Positions 44,450-55,659 of a DNA stretch of 64,000 nucleotides are shown in pieces (the first letter of the stretch is position 1; every line of letters begins with the position of its first letter). The DNA lies in assembly GCA_002786025.1 (NCBI GenBank), contig NHNW01000042.1:248001-312000 (forward strand). The letters are read 5' to 3'. Both the position numbers and the translations under genes were made by a program. The notes beneath the pieces are model-generated. The model ran no database searches and had not been told where the DNA came from. It saw only the letters and a list, made by a program, of their open reading frames with translations. The DNA is from Zasmidium citrigriseum (Eukaryota > Ascomycota > Dothideomycetes > Mycosphaerellales > Mycosphaerellaceae).

Positions 44450-45760
44450 GATGAGTGCCCCTAGCCTCTGTGACGGCGTCTCAAGACCAGGCCATTGATG
44501 CGACGCTCATTCTCCTGATGGCTGCATGGTGGCTTCGGGACGCCATGCAGGCACGTACATCCAAGGCCGTATGGGATTTGCTGGAAACCCCGCTGCGCCT
44601 ACTTGAGAGGCCGCCCAGCTGCAAGAGGAGCTCCTAAGCGAGCCGTCTGGCCGCGTCCTCTTCCATCCAACTCGCTCTTCAGCAGGAGAGACTCACTCCT
44701 GAAACCATCGCCCGCCATCGTACCTGCGCTTCCGACCAACTGCGATCGAACCCGCACACCCCTTTCGATGCCCAGCGATTCGCCTCCCGCAACGCCCTCC
44801 GATTCGACAAGATGGCCTTTTCATTTGACACAGACGACGAAAATGACACGGACATGGGGAATGCCGGACTTTTCTGGCAGCATACTTGAAAGAGTACCTG
44901 CACTGCCTTCGCGCTGGGCATGTCCTCTTGAGCCTCCGATCCCATTGCCCTCTCTCAGGCATTCATTCACCTGCTCGACCTGAAACACTTGGCATCTTTA
45001 CCTTCGAGCCCTTGCCTTTTTCGGACGAGCCTTCGGCGCTTCTCGACCAGTCATGCGGCCAGCAGACCTTTTGCGAGCAGCAGCAGCAGGAGATTGCAAT
45101 GTCGCTTGTTCACACCCGCTGTACATGCGGTATCGTCATTGTACTCAAGGCCTAATCGACCTCTCCTGTAGCAAGCGGACTTCCTCGGGCAGATTGAAGT
45201 GGTCATAGCAGTGTACAGTGCAGAGCAGGAGGCTCTTGCTGGGCTCGCGAAGCATTCGGAATTCCGCTGGAGCTTTGGCGACGCCCGCCGCCCGTGCCGG
45301 CGACTGCGAGGTACCCGCGGCATCAAACTGGTGGGCGACGCACTCTTCTCGTACCCCTTTTTGGTGTGTCAGAAAATCACGCTACTGCAAGGTACATGGC
45401 GCCCCATTGGCGTCGACTACGTCAGATGAGCCATGACATCCGCAGACTTCACGAAGTATACTGTGGATTGCTCATTTGTGGCTTTGCTCGTCGTTTCGAC
45501 TGGAAGACTTTGCTTTGAGGTGGGCAGTGTGTCCACGAAGGGCGAAGAAGATCTGGCAAGGCCGATGGGCGGATGTAAAAGCAGGCGTGGATGGGCCAGA
45601 GCCGTATACCTTCGCCGCAGCCTGGATCGGGGCTTGGCTCGAAATCCATGTTTGCGGCGATGGATGAGTGTCATGGGACGCCCAGACGCTGCAGGAGGTG
45701 TATGGGTGCAAGGCAACGCGGCCCTCGTGCCCTCTGCTTCGCACCTGGGGTGACTCTCGA
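44450..45760 (+). pseudogene. Broken coding-like stretch, possible decayed gene
   Basis: Plus-strand segments look protein-coding but change frame repeatedly. Segments: about 44690-44885 (residues including FDAQRFASRNALRFDKMAFSF, ending at a stop); 44886-45155 in another frame; 45181-45429 in a third, preceded by a possible 3' splice site (ctcctgtag); and 45476-45667 (KKIWQGRWADVKAGVDG, then a stop). No set of GT-AG introns I tried joins them into one frame. I do not recognise the family. It may be a decayed gene, a gene with many unrecognised introns, or chance. Support is weak. Confidence 0.3.
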
Positions 45761-46053
45761 CGGTAGTTCCTCCTGATTTCTCCTCTCTTGTCCTTTGCTG
45801 CTCCTCGTCCATTTCTCCATCTCTTCATCATTCGTTACGCTCATTATCTGCTTTCTGTACACCTTCACGCTCCTTTCTCACGCACGTTTTTGTCACTCGC
45901 TCGCTGGCCGTCGCGATTGCTCAAGCACACTATCATTGACTCCTGAACGCACCGGCCGCACTCTGTAAGTGGAATACCAGCAAGCAGGGTTCGAGCAGGA
46001 GACACCAGGCTGACGCTCAAAGGCCATCCTTACGCTCCCTCAGCAACATCAAC
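45761..46053. other. Pyrimidine-rich leader before the membrane protein gene
   Basis: The plus strand is C/T-rich from about 45770 to 45900 (tcctcctgatttctcctctc and similar), typical of fungal promoters and 5' UTRs just before a start codon on that strand. Confidence 0.45.
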
Positions 46054-46851
46054 ATGTCGTCGGCCACCGAAGGCGTTGCAGGCCCATTGTTCCCCGGCCA
46101 TCCCCTTCGAGCGATGCCAAACTTCTTCCGCCCTCTTTTGACGCGGTCTGGACATTTCGAAGACTTCGAAGACATTGAGCTCGGGGAGAGGCAACTTAGC
46201 GACACGACCATCACCAGTCCCCCAATGACCACCAACAGAATACAAGCCGCTGCAAACACCGCACGGCCCAACAGAGTCCGCTTTTGCTCCATCACACTCA
46301 TTGTCACTTCCATCGCGGATTACACTCGAAAGAGTCACTGGTACTACATCTTGGGCTTCGTGGCCGGCGTCTTCTATACCGTCCAACTTGTGGTGGACAT
46401 CCACAATCCCAACTCGACCGAAATCTGGCACCACCTCGCATTCACCGTCATCGTCTACGGCACTGCCATCTTCATGGTGCTGGAACAGTGTATCGCCAAA
46501 TACAGAGAATCCCGCCAAGTCAAGCTATCGGAAATTCTCATCTCGACCCTGGTGGTAATGCTATCCATCGCCAGTTGGCTTCTCTGGTCATTCCGAGGAA
46601 GGAACCCCCTTTTCAAGCCTCTTGGATCCTATTGCTATGGCCTGATCGAGATCGTCTTGATGCTCCGCTTTGCATACAGGTCTCTGATTGAGAAGTTCGA
46701 GCAGCATGTCACGCCACAGCCACAAGTTCGTCGACATTGGGTTCGACACTTGGAAACTGGACATCCAGACCTCCAATATCCGGCTCCCGCCCGCATTACG
46801 GACAACATCAACGTCCGTGCGGTCATGCGTCGTGGCGAGGCTCAACATTAG
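46054..46851 (+). CDS. Four-helix integral membrane protein, function unknown
   Basis: 265 aa, single exon, ATG at 46054 after caac. The N-terminal 90 residues are hydrophilic. Four transmembrane segments are predicted by eye: about 97-116 (YYILGFVAGVFYTVQLVVDI), 126-146, 160-180 (EILISTLVVMLSIASWLLW) and 190-208. The loops carry charged residues, and the C-terminus (about 211-265) is basic and cytosolic-looking (RRHWVRHLE, RAVMRRGE). No known domain was recognised. Small four-helix proteins of this layout are common in ascomycetes without assigned roles. The frame is long, clean and follows a pyrimidine-rich leader, so it is very likely a real gene. Confidence 0.75.
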   Translation: MSSATEGVAGPLFPGHPLRAMPNFFRPLLTRSGHFEDFEDIELGERQLSDTTITSPPMTTNRIQAAANTARPNRVRFCSITLIVTSIADYTRKSHWYYILGFVAGVFYTVQLVVDIHNPNSTEIWHHLAFTVIVYGTAIFMVLEQCIAKYRESRQVKLSEILISTLVVMLSIASWLLWSFRGRNPLFKPLGSYCYGLIEIVLMLRFAYRSLIEKFEQHVTPQPQVRRHWVRHLETGHPDLQYPAPARITDNINVRAVMRRGEAQH

Positions 46852-47510
46852 GACCGCATCCTAACTCGCCGTGCTGTCCTTACAGCAGATGAGCCACCGC
46901 TACGACGTTACTACTACATGTCAGACCCCCTCACTACACCACCTCGGCCAATCGACCCAACCTCACGACCTCACAACCTCACTGGACCATGGCCTTGCAC
47001 CCGCCTCCAGCGCTTACGAAACGACATGACTTTTCCTTGGATACCCTTTTGGCTTTGATGCGTCTTTGCGTATTTGCGTCTTTCGCTTCCCTCTCCCACT
47101 GCACTTGTCAAGGGCAGTCAACATCATATCCATATCTTAGATGGATGCTCGCTGCCCAGAATAAGCAGGGGAGACCTTTTATTGATCAGATAGCCTTTTG
47201 TCGCTCGCGACTCACAGTCTTTACCGATGGATGGGACTTGCTTTAGATGTACTATTGTCTTGTTGCATGTCAAGTTTGTATGGTAAAGGCGGACTATTAT
47301 GAAATGTAAAAATGCATTGGATGAGTTGATTCATGTCACTGTATTCGACCTTCAACGCTTCAGAGCGATAGAGTATGACGAATTTGAGACAGGAGCTAGG
47401 ATCTCTCCAGCGGCGAGATAGTGCCAAGACAATCACATGAAATTGCAGGCAGCTCTACTCATATCGCCATATCGTATCGAGTTGAAGCACCTCCAGAACT
47501 ACATTGTATA
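46852..47510. other. Convergent intergenic region
   Basis: About 660 bp between the stops of the membrane protein gene and the SLC6-type gene. It should hold both 3' UTRs. No gene was recognised. Confidence 0.45.
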
Positions 47511-49519
47511 TCATTTCTCGACCTTATTCTCCCCAACCACCTCGCTCTCCCCTTTACTCTCCTCTACCTCTTGACTCTCCACCTCCACCCCATCCGTCTC
47601 ACCAAACACAACATTCGGCGCATAATCATGCTTGCCCAATTCCCTCTGCTCAGGCGGGATGAAGACATCCAAAAATCTCGGAAGCAGGAACCCAAGAGCG
47701 GTGCACAGCAGCACAAAATGCGCGATGATGAAGCCAAAGATGTAGACGGGGTCGTTTCGCAGTGTGTAGAACTCGGGGTATGCGAACGAGAAGACGATGG
47801 CCAAAATCGGGGCTGCGATGTAGCGGAGGAGGGGAGCCCAGAAGGGTGGGATGGCCCAGTTTTTGCCGGTGGCGATTGTTACGTTGAGGTCGTGGCGGAG
47901 TTGGTTCCCCTGCGAGTAAATCAATCAGCATGTGTTTGAATGTACGATATGGAATTGATGCTTACGGAGTAGAACCCCAAGAACCACACCCTCTTCAAGA
48001 TCGGGCTGCGGCTCCAGAATCGCGGGACTGCCGCATCAGGTGTCTTCGAAATGGCAGCTGCAAGGATCGTGAAGACGACGAAGACACCGAACCCAGCTCC
48101 AGCGCCCGCTGCAGGGCTAACGCAGTGACCAACGACGATTCCAATGATTTGTCCCATGTACAGAGCGAAGTTCCAGGAGATGAATGCAGGCAGTCCAGTC
48201 TGCTGAAAGACATCTCGCCAGCGGTAGACAGACGTCGAAAAAGAGCACTCGCACCAGACCACGAACACCAGAGTTAAGTTGTTGATCCATCGATCTACTC
48301 CGTCGAGTAGGTAGTACCCGAATTCGGTGCAGTACATCAGCGAGATCAGGAATGCAGCCAGAACGAGGGAAGATGCCACTGTGAGACGGGACACCTTGTG
48401 GCCCCATCGATCCAGGATAAACGTTGCCACCACGTCGAGCATGGGGTATGTCGAACTAATGCCGAGCAGGAGGAGGGTGAGGAAGAACAGGACTGCCCAG
48501 AAATTTGCACCAGGCATCGCGACGATAGCTGCTGGGTATGTAAGGAAGCCAATTTCGAAGGAACCAAGGCGAGGTGTGTTCTCCGGGTTGATGCCAAGAT
48601 ATCCTACGACCCCGAAGACAGCGAAAGCTGCGATTGTCTCGAAGGAGCAGTTGAAGCAGACCAAGATCACGGCGTCCTGGACGGCGTTTGCCCATTTTGC
48701 GTTGTAGGAAGCGTATGCGGTGTAATAACCGAAGCCGACTCCAGTGGAAAAGAAGACTTGTCCGCAGGCGGTCTGCCAGATCTGACCTCTTGCCAGTTGA
48801 TCTCCGTTCCAGGTGGCAAAGTACAGCTTGATACCGTCAACGGCATTGGGTAGAGAGGTACACCGCCCAAGGAGAATGATTGTCATAATGATTGGAAGGC
48901 CCATCGTCACGTAGGCCGCTCGCCCAGTCATGGCCACACCGTTGCACATGCAGAGCCAGACGCAGAACCATACGAATGCGGACCATCCAACTGTCTCTCC
49001 GATCAGAGAAGTCCCTGGGTAGGTCATGTAGAAGCCATTCTGCTCAGGCGCAACGGCTCGCAGGACCTGCTCGTTGTAAAACTCCTCCACTCTGCCAGTC
49101 CAGGGGAGCGGGCTCGTGAACGAATGCCGGAAGTAGATTGCGATCCAGACGAGAATGATGGCGAAGTATACCACTACGGTCATCGACACCAGCATTGAAG
49201 CAAAGCCCACTCCCTTCAGTCGTCCATTGACGCGATTCCAGGCAATCGTTGGACCTCCGCGATATGTTTGTCCAATCGCAACTTCCAGAATAAGAGTCGG
49301 GATGGCCAGTATGAATATAGCGATCAAGTATGGTATGAACCACTGGAGCCCGATGTTGTTAAAGACCTGCGAAGGATATCTGATGATGTTTCCTTGTCCT
49401 ACTGCTCCGCCTACAGCAGCTAAGAGGAACGCTGTGCGAGAAGGCCATTGATCGCGACCGTCTTCGGATTGTTGATTCTTGGGGATAAGCCATATCCCCA
49501 CTCTTTTCAATGTGTCCAT
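47511..49519 (-). CDS. SLC6/NSS-family transporter (fungal neurotransmitter:sodium symporter type)
   Basis: Two exons (49519-47966, 47909-47511; 56-bp intron) give 650 aa. NSS proteins carry amino acids or amines with Na+ in animals and bacteria; the fungal substrates are largely unknown. Seen: helix 1 AVGGAVGQGNIIRYP, which replaces the usual GLGNVWRFP; helix 2 with WFIPYLIAIFILAIPTLILE then AIGQ; and about twelve hydrophobic segments in all, including FFSTGVGFGYYTAYASYN in helix 6 and FLTLLLLGISSTYPMLD in helix 8. The second exon supplies the last helices (ILAIVFSFAYPEF, FIIAHFVLLCTALGFLLP) and an acidic tail. Divergent from the transcription factor-like gene at 50484. Family is clear; ion dependence is not. 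Confidence 0.92.
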
Positions 49520-50483
49520 TTTCTAGGCTGGAGGAATCGACGTGGAGGGAATTCAGATGCTTCGACGGCCTCCTCTCGCATGGCACGCTTGGAGGGAAAC
49601 GACTCAGGTGGTAGAGAGTAAAGATGCTATTGAAAAGAAGTACTCTCACACGCGACGGAAAACGTCACCTACCTATACAAAGCGATCTCTTGTCTTGGAA
49701 TGCTGCCAAGATAGTTCCAAGGCCTTGTCGTGGAGCCACAGCATCACGCAACATGGGCCCGCGGCGGCGAACCAGCCGTAGGGCCAACGAATTGTGGGAG
49801 ATAGCATGTCGCTAAACATCCATGTGGTGAAGGAATTCGGTTGCATCTTGGCTTGGGCGAACTGGTGGCGAAGAGGCCAAGGCGAAGAAGGCCAAGATTC
49901 CCAGGAAGATGGTGGTGCCGTGGACCGATCATGCTACCACGTGAGAGTCGGGGCTTGAAAGCGAGAGTGCTTTTGATGATGTGAATAGTCGGTTCTATCC
50001 CTGTATTGTTGTTTTCGAGGGCGGCCTCGCCGATGCATCCCTCTTTGCACGACGCCGTCGCAGGGGGGTTCGCTGGGCGCATCTCCCATGATCGGAATAA
50101 CTGAGGTGGCTAGATCGGGGACATCGCTCAAGTGATATCGGACAACAAAATTGTGTTCTTGAAGTGCATTCGGAGAGAGCATGTTGAAGTCTGAAGTAGA
50201 AGTGAAGTGAGGGCAGGCGATGGAAGTCTGTGCGAGTCTTCGTCATCGACCTCAGGTAAGCGGCCATCAAATATTAGGCGTCTCTAAGTAAATTGTCGCC
50301 GGGAACTGCCGCGTTCACCGCCGGTGCGCCATCAAACTTGGTACCTTTCACCCGGCTCTCCAACCTCCTCCCATTAGTGGCATCATAGCCTACGCAACAG
50401 TCGCTGCAAAATGCATCGGACAAAGCTCCTTTCTGTCATCTCACTGGACCTGAGCATGCATCGACATAGGAAGAGGACCAACA
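49520..50483. promoter_or_regulatory. Divergent intergenic region, SLC6-type gene / transcription factor-like gene
   Basis: 964 bp between two head-to-head starts. It should contain both promoters. Several open frames on the minus strand (for example 49744-50082) lack similarity. No motif was assigned. Confidence 0.45.
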
Positions 50484-51666
50484 ATGGATAGCAGCACGAG
50501 CAGAAGGGAAAGAGCCAGTAATTCCAAGAAGAGCGACCGCAACAGCTTGGAGTTTGTCGTCTTGGAGAATCCGGCCGATGTCAAGACGCGTGAATATCGC
50601 AAGCGAGTTCGATCCCACGCTACAAGTCACCAGCATCGAGTTGCACGCGACAGACGTAAGGCATCGGGCTCGGTGGATGAAGGCATCAATGCCTCAAGAT
50701 CATACGACAAGATCGTGGAAGGGATACCACCAGCTGGCCACCAACAACAAAACCGAGAGAGAAAGAGAAGGGCACGTCCGGTAGAGGATCTCGCTGGAGG
50801 AATCTATCTGCAAGAGTCCACGGAAGACCATGACAACGATTTTCAAAGCGGCGAACGAAGCCCGGTCGATGCCGTCGAGATGATACCCAACACAGCCTTT
50901 TCTAGGGCGTTCTCACGAGGTGCTGCGGCTTTCCAGACCTTCCTCCTCCATGACGGAGAGAATGTAGTCGGCTCGTGTTTGCACCACCTTGGCCTAGATC
51001 TCTCCTCTGCATTGGTAAGCTTGTGAAGCACGATATCTAAGACGATATGAACGGCAAGTATCTCATATGTCTCAGGGCTGCTACGAGTTCATCGTTAAAG
51101 TACAGTCACAAGATTTCGAGCCGGACATTGGTCCCCGCGTCAATGTTCCAGAGAAAATCCCCAACCACATACGATACTTCCAATTCATTTTCACGGATCC
51201 TATGCTTGTTTCAGCCGCCCTTCTAGTGACCGTGTCCTACTTGACCAGGGCGCGAAGAGGGTTAGCTGGCCACGAGAGAGACCGATATCATCTCCTACAA
51301 ATGCGTGGCTTCTTGTTCCGGACAATCAACGCCGCCATCAACAACTCCTCCCGATCACTTTCAGATCAAATGCTGGTGTCCGTGGCTCTCTCATCCGCTT
51401 TCGAACTTGAACATGATCCCACCTTGGAGAGTTACCGGACACAAATGAATGGATTACTTCAGATGATCGATCTCAGGGGTGGCCTCGGCAGGATTGGCGA
51501 AAATGATCCTGGGGCTGAAAGGTTTTTGATGTGGCATATGGCGAATACGTCGATGCTATCGGGCCATCAGCATTACTATGAGATGGCCTCTAGATCTTCG
51601 ACCCTTGCCACGAGACCCAAGGCTGATGCTGGGATATTTAGGATGAGGAAGGCTATGGTAACGTGA
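50484..51666 (+). CDS. Fungal-specific transcription factor-domain protein lacking a zinc cluster
   Basis: Two exons (50484-51014, 51076-51666; 61-bp intron) give 373 aa. The N-terminus has the block LEFVVLENPADVKTREYRKRV, then RSHATSHQHRVARDRRK. This basic block is typical of a class of ascomycete proteins annotated as fungal-specific transcription factors without Zn2Cys6. The second exon matches the start of the fungal-specific domain (YFQFIFTDPMLVSAALLVTVSYL) and ends soon after a helix with MLVSVALSSAFELEHD and MNGLLQMIDLRGGLGRIG. It is on the short side for the family (commonly 400-550 aa). It may regulate the divergent SLC6-type transporter; this is inference. No zinc ligands were found. 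Confidence 0.75.
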
Positions 51667-51963
51667 GGACATGAGAGATGAGCATAGATAACGAGACGTT
51701 GTATACATAGCTTGTGAGTAATATGAAGGCATGAACATGATTATATCCTCTGTTAGCTCTGCTTTCATTTAAATTGTACCTTGCTATGATATAATTGCCC
51801 TCTGACGCATGTAGAAGTGAAGTCTTCATCGTGCTTCGCTCCGGTTCCAGCTCGTCACTTCATCCAGCCGCTGCTTTACTTGCCCAATACTACTCGACAT
51901 CGCCCATCTGCAGACAACAATGATATCCCGATGACCTGAAAAGTGCCTTGCCAGCATCCTATA
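51667..51963. other. Short intergenic region before oma1
   Basis: About 300 bp, A/T-rich at 51690-51800, consistent with a 3' UTR followed by the oma1 promoter. Nothing else was recognised. Confidence 0.4.
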
Positions 51964-53144
51964 ATGTTCACGATTCGACTTTGGCTGGCCTTCCGCCCAG
52001 CCCTGGGCCGCAACGTCCGAAGCTTCACATCCACCACAGGCCGCGCATCGCCGTTCGCGTTTCGAAGCACTATCCATCAAGGTTCCCGACCCCTTACCCT
52101 ACTTCATTCGATACCGAAGCAGAGAATAGACTGGCAAAGAACATGGAATCAAGCACAACAGCAGCGTGGCTACGCCCGAGCGAGAAGGCGAGGCTACCGC
52201 CGACAAGCCTTCAATTACCAGCGTTTTAACAGCACCGCCGGCTTGTTCAGAAGATGGGCAGCGAGGCCGACATTCTACTACGAAATAGGAGGAATCGCGG
52301 TATTCGTGGGTGGAGTGTACACATACAACTTGGAAACCGTGGAGGTGTCTGGAAGAAGACGATTCAACGTCGTCTCTCCAGAAGCCGAGGCCGAGATGGG
52401 CCAGCAGATGTATCAGGAGACCATGCAGGAGTTTAGGGGCAAGATCATGCCTCCGTACTCAAAGGAACATCGCCAGGTCCAGCGCGTGCTCGATAGACTG
52501 GTGCCGCACTCGGGCTTGGAGGGCGAGAAGTGGGAGATTCATGTCATTAATGATGATATGAAGAACGCTTTCGTCATTCCTGGTGGGAAGGTGTTTGTAT
52601 TCCGCGGGATTCTGGATATCTGCCAGGGCGATGATGGACTTGCTGCTGTTCTGGGACATGAAATCGCGCACAATGTGGCACATCACGCCGCAGAGCGCAT
52701 GTCGCAGTCTATTATCCTCCTCACCCTCAACACGGTCGGCTCTTATATGCTCGGGATCGACTTTGACATAGGACGCATGGCTACGAATATCGCTTTCAGC
52801 TTGCCGGGTTCTCGAGCGCAGGAATCGGAAGCTGATTACATTGGTCTTCTGATGATGGCCCAGAGCTGCTACGATCCGAGCGCCGCTATGGGTCTCTGGG
52901 CGCGGATGGAGAAGGAGGAACAAGGAGCACCGCCGCAGTTCTTGAGCACGCATCCTAGCAGTCATAACAGACTTGAGAGAATTCGGGGTTGGCTACCTGA
53001 GGCCGAAGTGAAGCGGGAGAGCGGGGATTGTTATGGTATGGGACCGTATGGTGAGTTCAGAAACCTGTCATACTACAAGGAGCCTTGACTGACATCACTT
53101 CAGTCGACGACTTCAAGAGAGTCGCTGATTTCTCGCGGTGGTAA
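51964..53144 (+). CDS. oma1: Mitochondrial inner-membrane metalloendopeptidase Oma1
   Basis: Two exons (51964-53050, 53104-53144; 53-bp intron) give 375 aa. Oma1 is an M48 zinc protease of the inner membrane that acts in mitochondrial stress control. The start chosen is the ATG of MFTIRLWLAFRPALGRN, a typical presequence; an ATG 21 bp upstream is also in frame. A transmembrane helix follows (YYEIGGIAVFVGGVYTY). The zinc site is HEIAHNVAHH, with His232-Glu233 and the second His four residues on; the third ligand is the Glu of ESEADYIGLLMM. The STHPSSHNRLERI block is the M48 C-terminal signature. The second exon encodes the last residues (VDDFKRVADFSRW), which match the family ending; without it the frame would run into unrelated sequence. 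Confidence 0.95.
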
Positions 53145-53517
53145 TCAAAACCCCTGCCCATGCTTGACATGACTGCTAAACACAACGGCGAACAGGCCGG
53201 AGATGAAGATCCAGAAAAGTGACGACGAAACGACCAGATAATCTCTACGCTCAGCCTATGCACCTTGACATTGCGTTCTAGCGAGTCCCTACTGACCTTG
53301 TATAACATCATGTAAACTACACACGGTTACATTTCACTCCGGACACTATTCCGACCGCTCTGCAGGTACGGCGTTCGCTTGGCGCAATCCTTCCCTGATT
53401 GACTTCACCTCCTCGTCACCAGCGTTTGTCAATTACTTTCCCTCTTATCCTCTGTAACTTCGATCAATCTCTTCTACATATATCTCTGCGGGACACCAAG
53501 AATTGCGGACCAAAGCC
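53145..53517. other. Intergenic region upstream of the amidohydrolase
   Basis: About 370 bp with the oma1 3' UTR and the amidohydrolase promoter. The last 100 bp before the start are pyrimidine-rich (cttttatcctctgtaac). No gene was recognised. Confidence 0.4.
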
Positions 53518-54864
53518 ATGGTTCTCAAGCACAACATGAAGGACGCCTTTACACTCCACACAGACTGCCTGTTCGACCCGAAGCAGAAGTCATTCATCAA
53601 AGATACTTCGATCGAAGTCAACCCTAAGACCGGCCTGATCACCAAGGTCTACCAGCGCAGAGACGCCCTACCAGAACCCATTAGGGATCCTGACATCGAT
53701 CTCCGCGGCAAATGCGTCCTGCCAGGCCTCGTAGACGCCCACACGCACATCTTCCTGCACGCGTACTCCGAGGCGCCCTCAATAAACCAAATGCGCGACG
53801 AAAGTATTATCGAAAGGACCATTCGCGCAACGAATCACTGCCGCACAGCCCTCCTAGCAGGGTACACAACTTACCGCGATCTCGGAACCGAAGGCGCCCA
53901 AGACGCAGATATCCACGTCCGAGACGCTGTGAATCGCGGTCTAATCCCCGGACCTAGAATCTTCTGCGCAACAGAATGTCTCGCATCATCAGGAGGCTAC
54001 GAAGTCCGACAAGAAAACACCATCGGCGGGACCATAACCCCACGAATCTCAGACCCTTGCGACGGCGTCGCGGGCGTGAGGGCTGGTGTTCGAAGACGTC
54101 TGGCAGCTGGAGCAGATATCATCAAATTCTACGCCGACTACCGTAAACGCACGCTGAGATTTCCTGCGCCTTCGCATCCTGGCTGTCCGGATATTCTTTT
54201 TCCGCCATCGGAGAAAAGTGGTTTGCATGGGATGTATAACCAGCGGAATCCTAATTTGCTTCTGTTTAGGCAAGATGAAATGGATGAAATGGTCAGAGAA
54301 GCCCACGCCGCGCGAGCCCCAGTCGCTGCACATGCTCAAGGTGCTGAAGCAGTTACTATGGCGGCTAAAGCTGGCGTCACGACGATTGAACATGGCCCCG
54401 AGCCTATGGAGGGTACGGACGCCATGAAGACGATGAAGGAGAATGGGGTCATTTGGGTCCCTACACTCGCGGTCTTTGATAGCGAACTCCCGCCTGATGA
54501 TTCCCGACGAGAATCGATTTTGAAGCAGGTCAGGACTGCGTTTGAGTATGGGGTTAAGTTGGCTTGTGGAGGGGATACGGGTGCTTTTCCGCATGGGGAG
54601 AATGTGAGGGAGATGGAACTTATGCTTAAGGCTGGGGTGCCTTTGGAAGAGGTTCTGGTTGCTGCGACGCTTAGGGGATGGGAGGCTTGTGGAGGGGAGT
54701 GGTGTGGAAGGAAGTTTGGATGGTGGGAGGAGGGTTGTGCGGCGGATGTTGTGGCGCTGGAGGGGGATGTTAGGGAGGATGTTGGGGCGTTGAGGAGGGT
54801 GGATTTTGTTATGAAGGACGCGAAGGTCTGGAAGAGAGATGGGAAGGCTGTGGGGATGGTTTAA
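53518..54864 (+). CDS. Metal-dependent amidohydrolase (imidazolonepropionase-like subfamily)
   Basis: 448 aa, single exon, first ATG at 53518 (MVLKHNMKDAF). Members hydrolyse amide or peptide-like bonds with one or two Zn ions in a TIM barrel. Seen: GKCVLPGLVDAHTHIF with metal ligands H75 and H77; AGADIIKFYAD with the Lys that is often carboxylated; VAAHAQG and TTIEHG with His ligands; and CGGDTGAFPHG with the active-site Asp. The barrel order is complete. The substrate is unknown; similar fungal proteins are annotated as amidohydrolases or Xaa-Pro dipeptidases. No signal peptide is present, so it is probably cytosolic. The first half is C-rich on the coding strand and the last 320 bp are strikingly G/T-rich and C-poor. 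It ends 2 bp from the convergent gene. Confidence 0.92.
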   Translation: MVLKHNMKDAFTLHTDCLFDPKQKSFIKDTSIEVNPKTGLITKVYQRRDALPEPIRDPDIDLRGKCVLPGLVDAHTHIFLHAYSEAPSINQMRDESIIERTIRATNHCRTALLAGYTTYRDLGTEGAQDADIHVRDAVNRGLIPGPRIFCATECLASSGGYEVRQENTIGGTITPRISDPCDGVAGVRAGVRRRLAAGADIIKFYADYRKRTLRFPAPSHPGCPDILFPPSEKSGLHGMYNQRNPNLLLFRQDEMDEMVREAHAARAPVAAHAQGAEAVTMAAKAGVTTIEHGPEPMEGTDAMKTMKENGVIWVPTLAVFDSELPPDDSRRESILKQVRTAFEYGVKLACGGDTGAFPHGENVREMELMLKAGVPLEEVLVAATLRGWEACGGEWCGRKFGWWEEGCAADVVALEGDVREDVGALRRVDFVMKDAKVWKRDGKAVGMV

Positions 54865-54866
54865 TT

Positions 54867-55426
54867 CTAGCGATCTGGACTGCCTCCTTCCATTATCCTC
54901 TTCAGTTCTTCGACGTTCTTCTCGCAGTACGCCTCGAGCACATCTCCGTCGTCGTCGTGTCGAGCTACGCGCAGGAGCTCGTTGACGTTTTGCCGCGTCC
55001 TGAGGAGTTTGCTGTCTGTCACTGCGGTCTCCAGGTGTCTTCTAGAGCTCGTTTCCAGCACTGTGTCCAGACTATCAGTGAATGTATCTTCTTCCATCGT
55101 GTGATAGGGTTCAACTCACCGCTCGCCGCCTTCGGAACAGTGATTTGATGTGCTCGAAGCTCATCCCTCAGGAGCCGATTGCTTGCTTGCAGCTCCTCAA
55201 TCGCTGAGATTGCAATTGCCTTGGAAAGGATGTCGTTATGACTTCTTTGCACATGTGCTTCTTGTTGATCCCTGTCTTGCTCCTCGGGCTCTCCGCGGGA
55301 TTGTGTGGTGTCTTCTTGTGCTACCGCAGAGCTGGCTTTTCGTGAATGCGTCGCGCAATGGATTATCGTGGTGTTCGCCGCTCCTACCCGTACAGAATGC
55401 GCTGTAGATCGCTGTACCGCTCGCAT
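54867..55426 (-). CDS. Small coiled-coil protein, function unknown
   Basis: Two exons (55426-55120, 55060-54867) give 166 aa. The 59-bp intron has GTGAGT at its start, a TTCACTGAT branch-like sequence and ends GACACAG, which keeps the frame. The ATG at 55426 begins MRAVQRSTAHSV. The N-terminal half is polar (QEDTTQSRGEPEEQDRDQQE). The C-terminal half has heptad-like helices (AISAIEELQASNRLLRDEL, then VNELLRVARHD and CEKNVEELKRIMEGG). No known domain was recognised. The stop codon is 2 bp from the stop of the convergent amidohydrolase gene, so their mRNAs must overlap. The reality of the gene rests on the clean splice and the coiled coil; moderate confidence. Confidence 0.55.
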
Positions 55427-55659
55427 TGTCGAAAATCATAAAGTTAATGAGTGAAGGAGAGCAGAAAGTAACGTCGAAGAGGTGATAGAAAACCCGATAG
55501 CCAAGCCGACCGTGCCATCTTGGAACCTGCCCAGGTGACCATATAGCAGCAAAGACCACCTACCCATCACGATGAGCGCATTCACATGCCTTTGACATCA
55601 CGTGACATTGCTCTAACAAACCATCCTTTCTCTATCGTATCCAGCTGTACATATCCTCT

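Noticed and set aside
45433..45812. Plus- and minus-strand open frames near 45.4-45.8 kb as separate genes
   Set aside because: They overlap each other and the broken coding-like fragments; none is supported alone.
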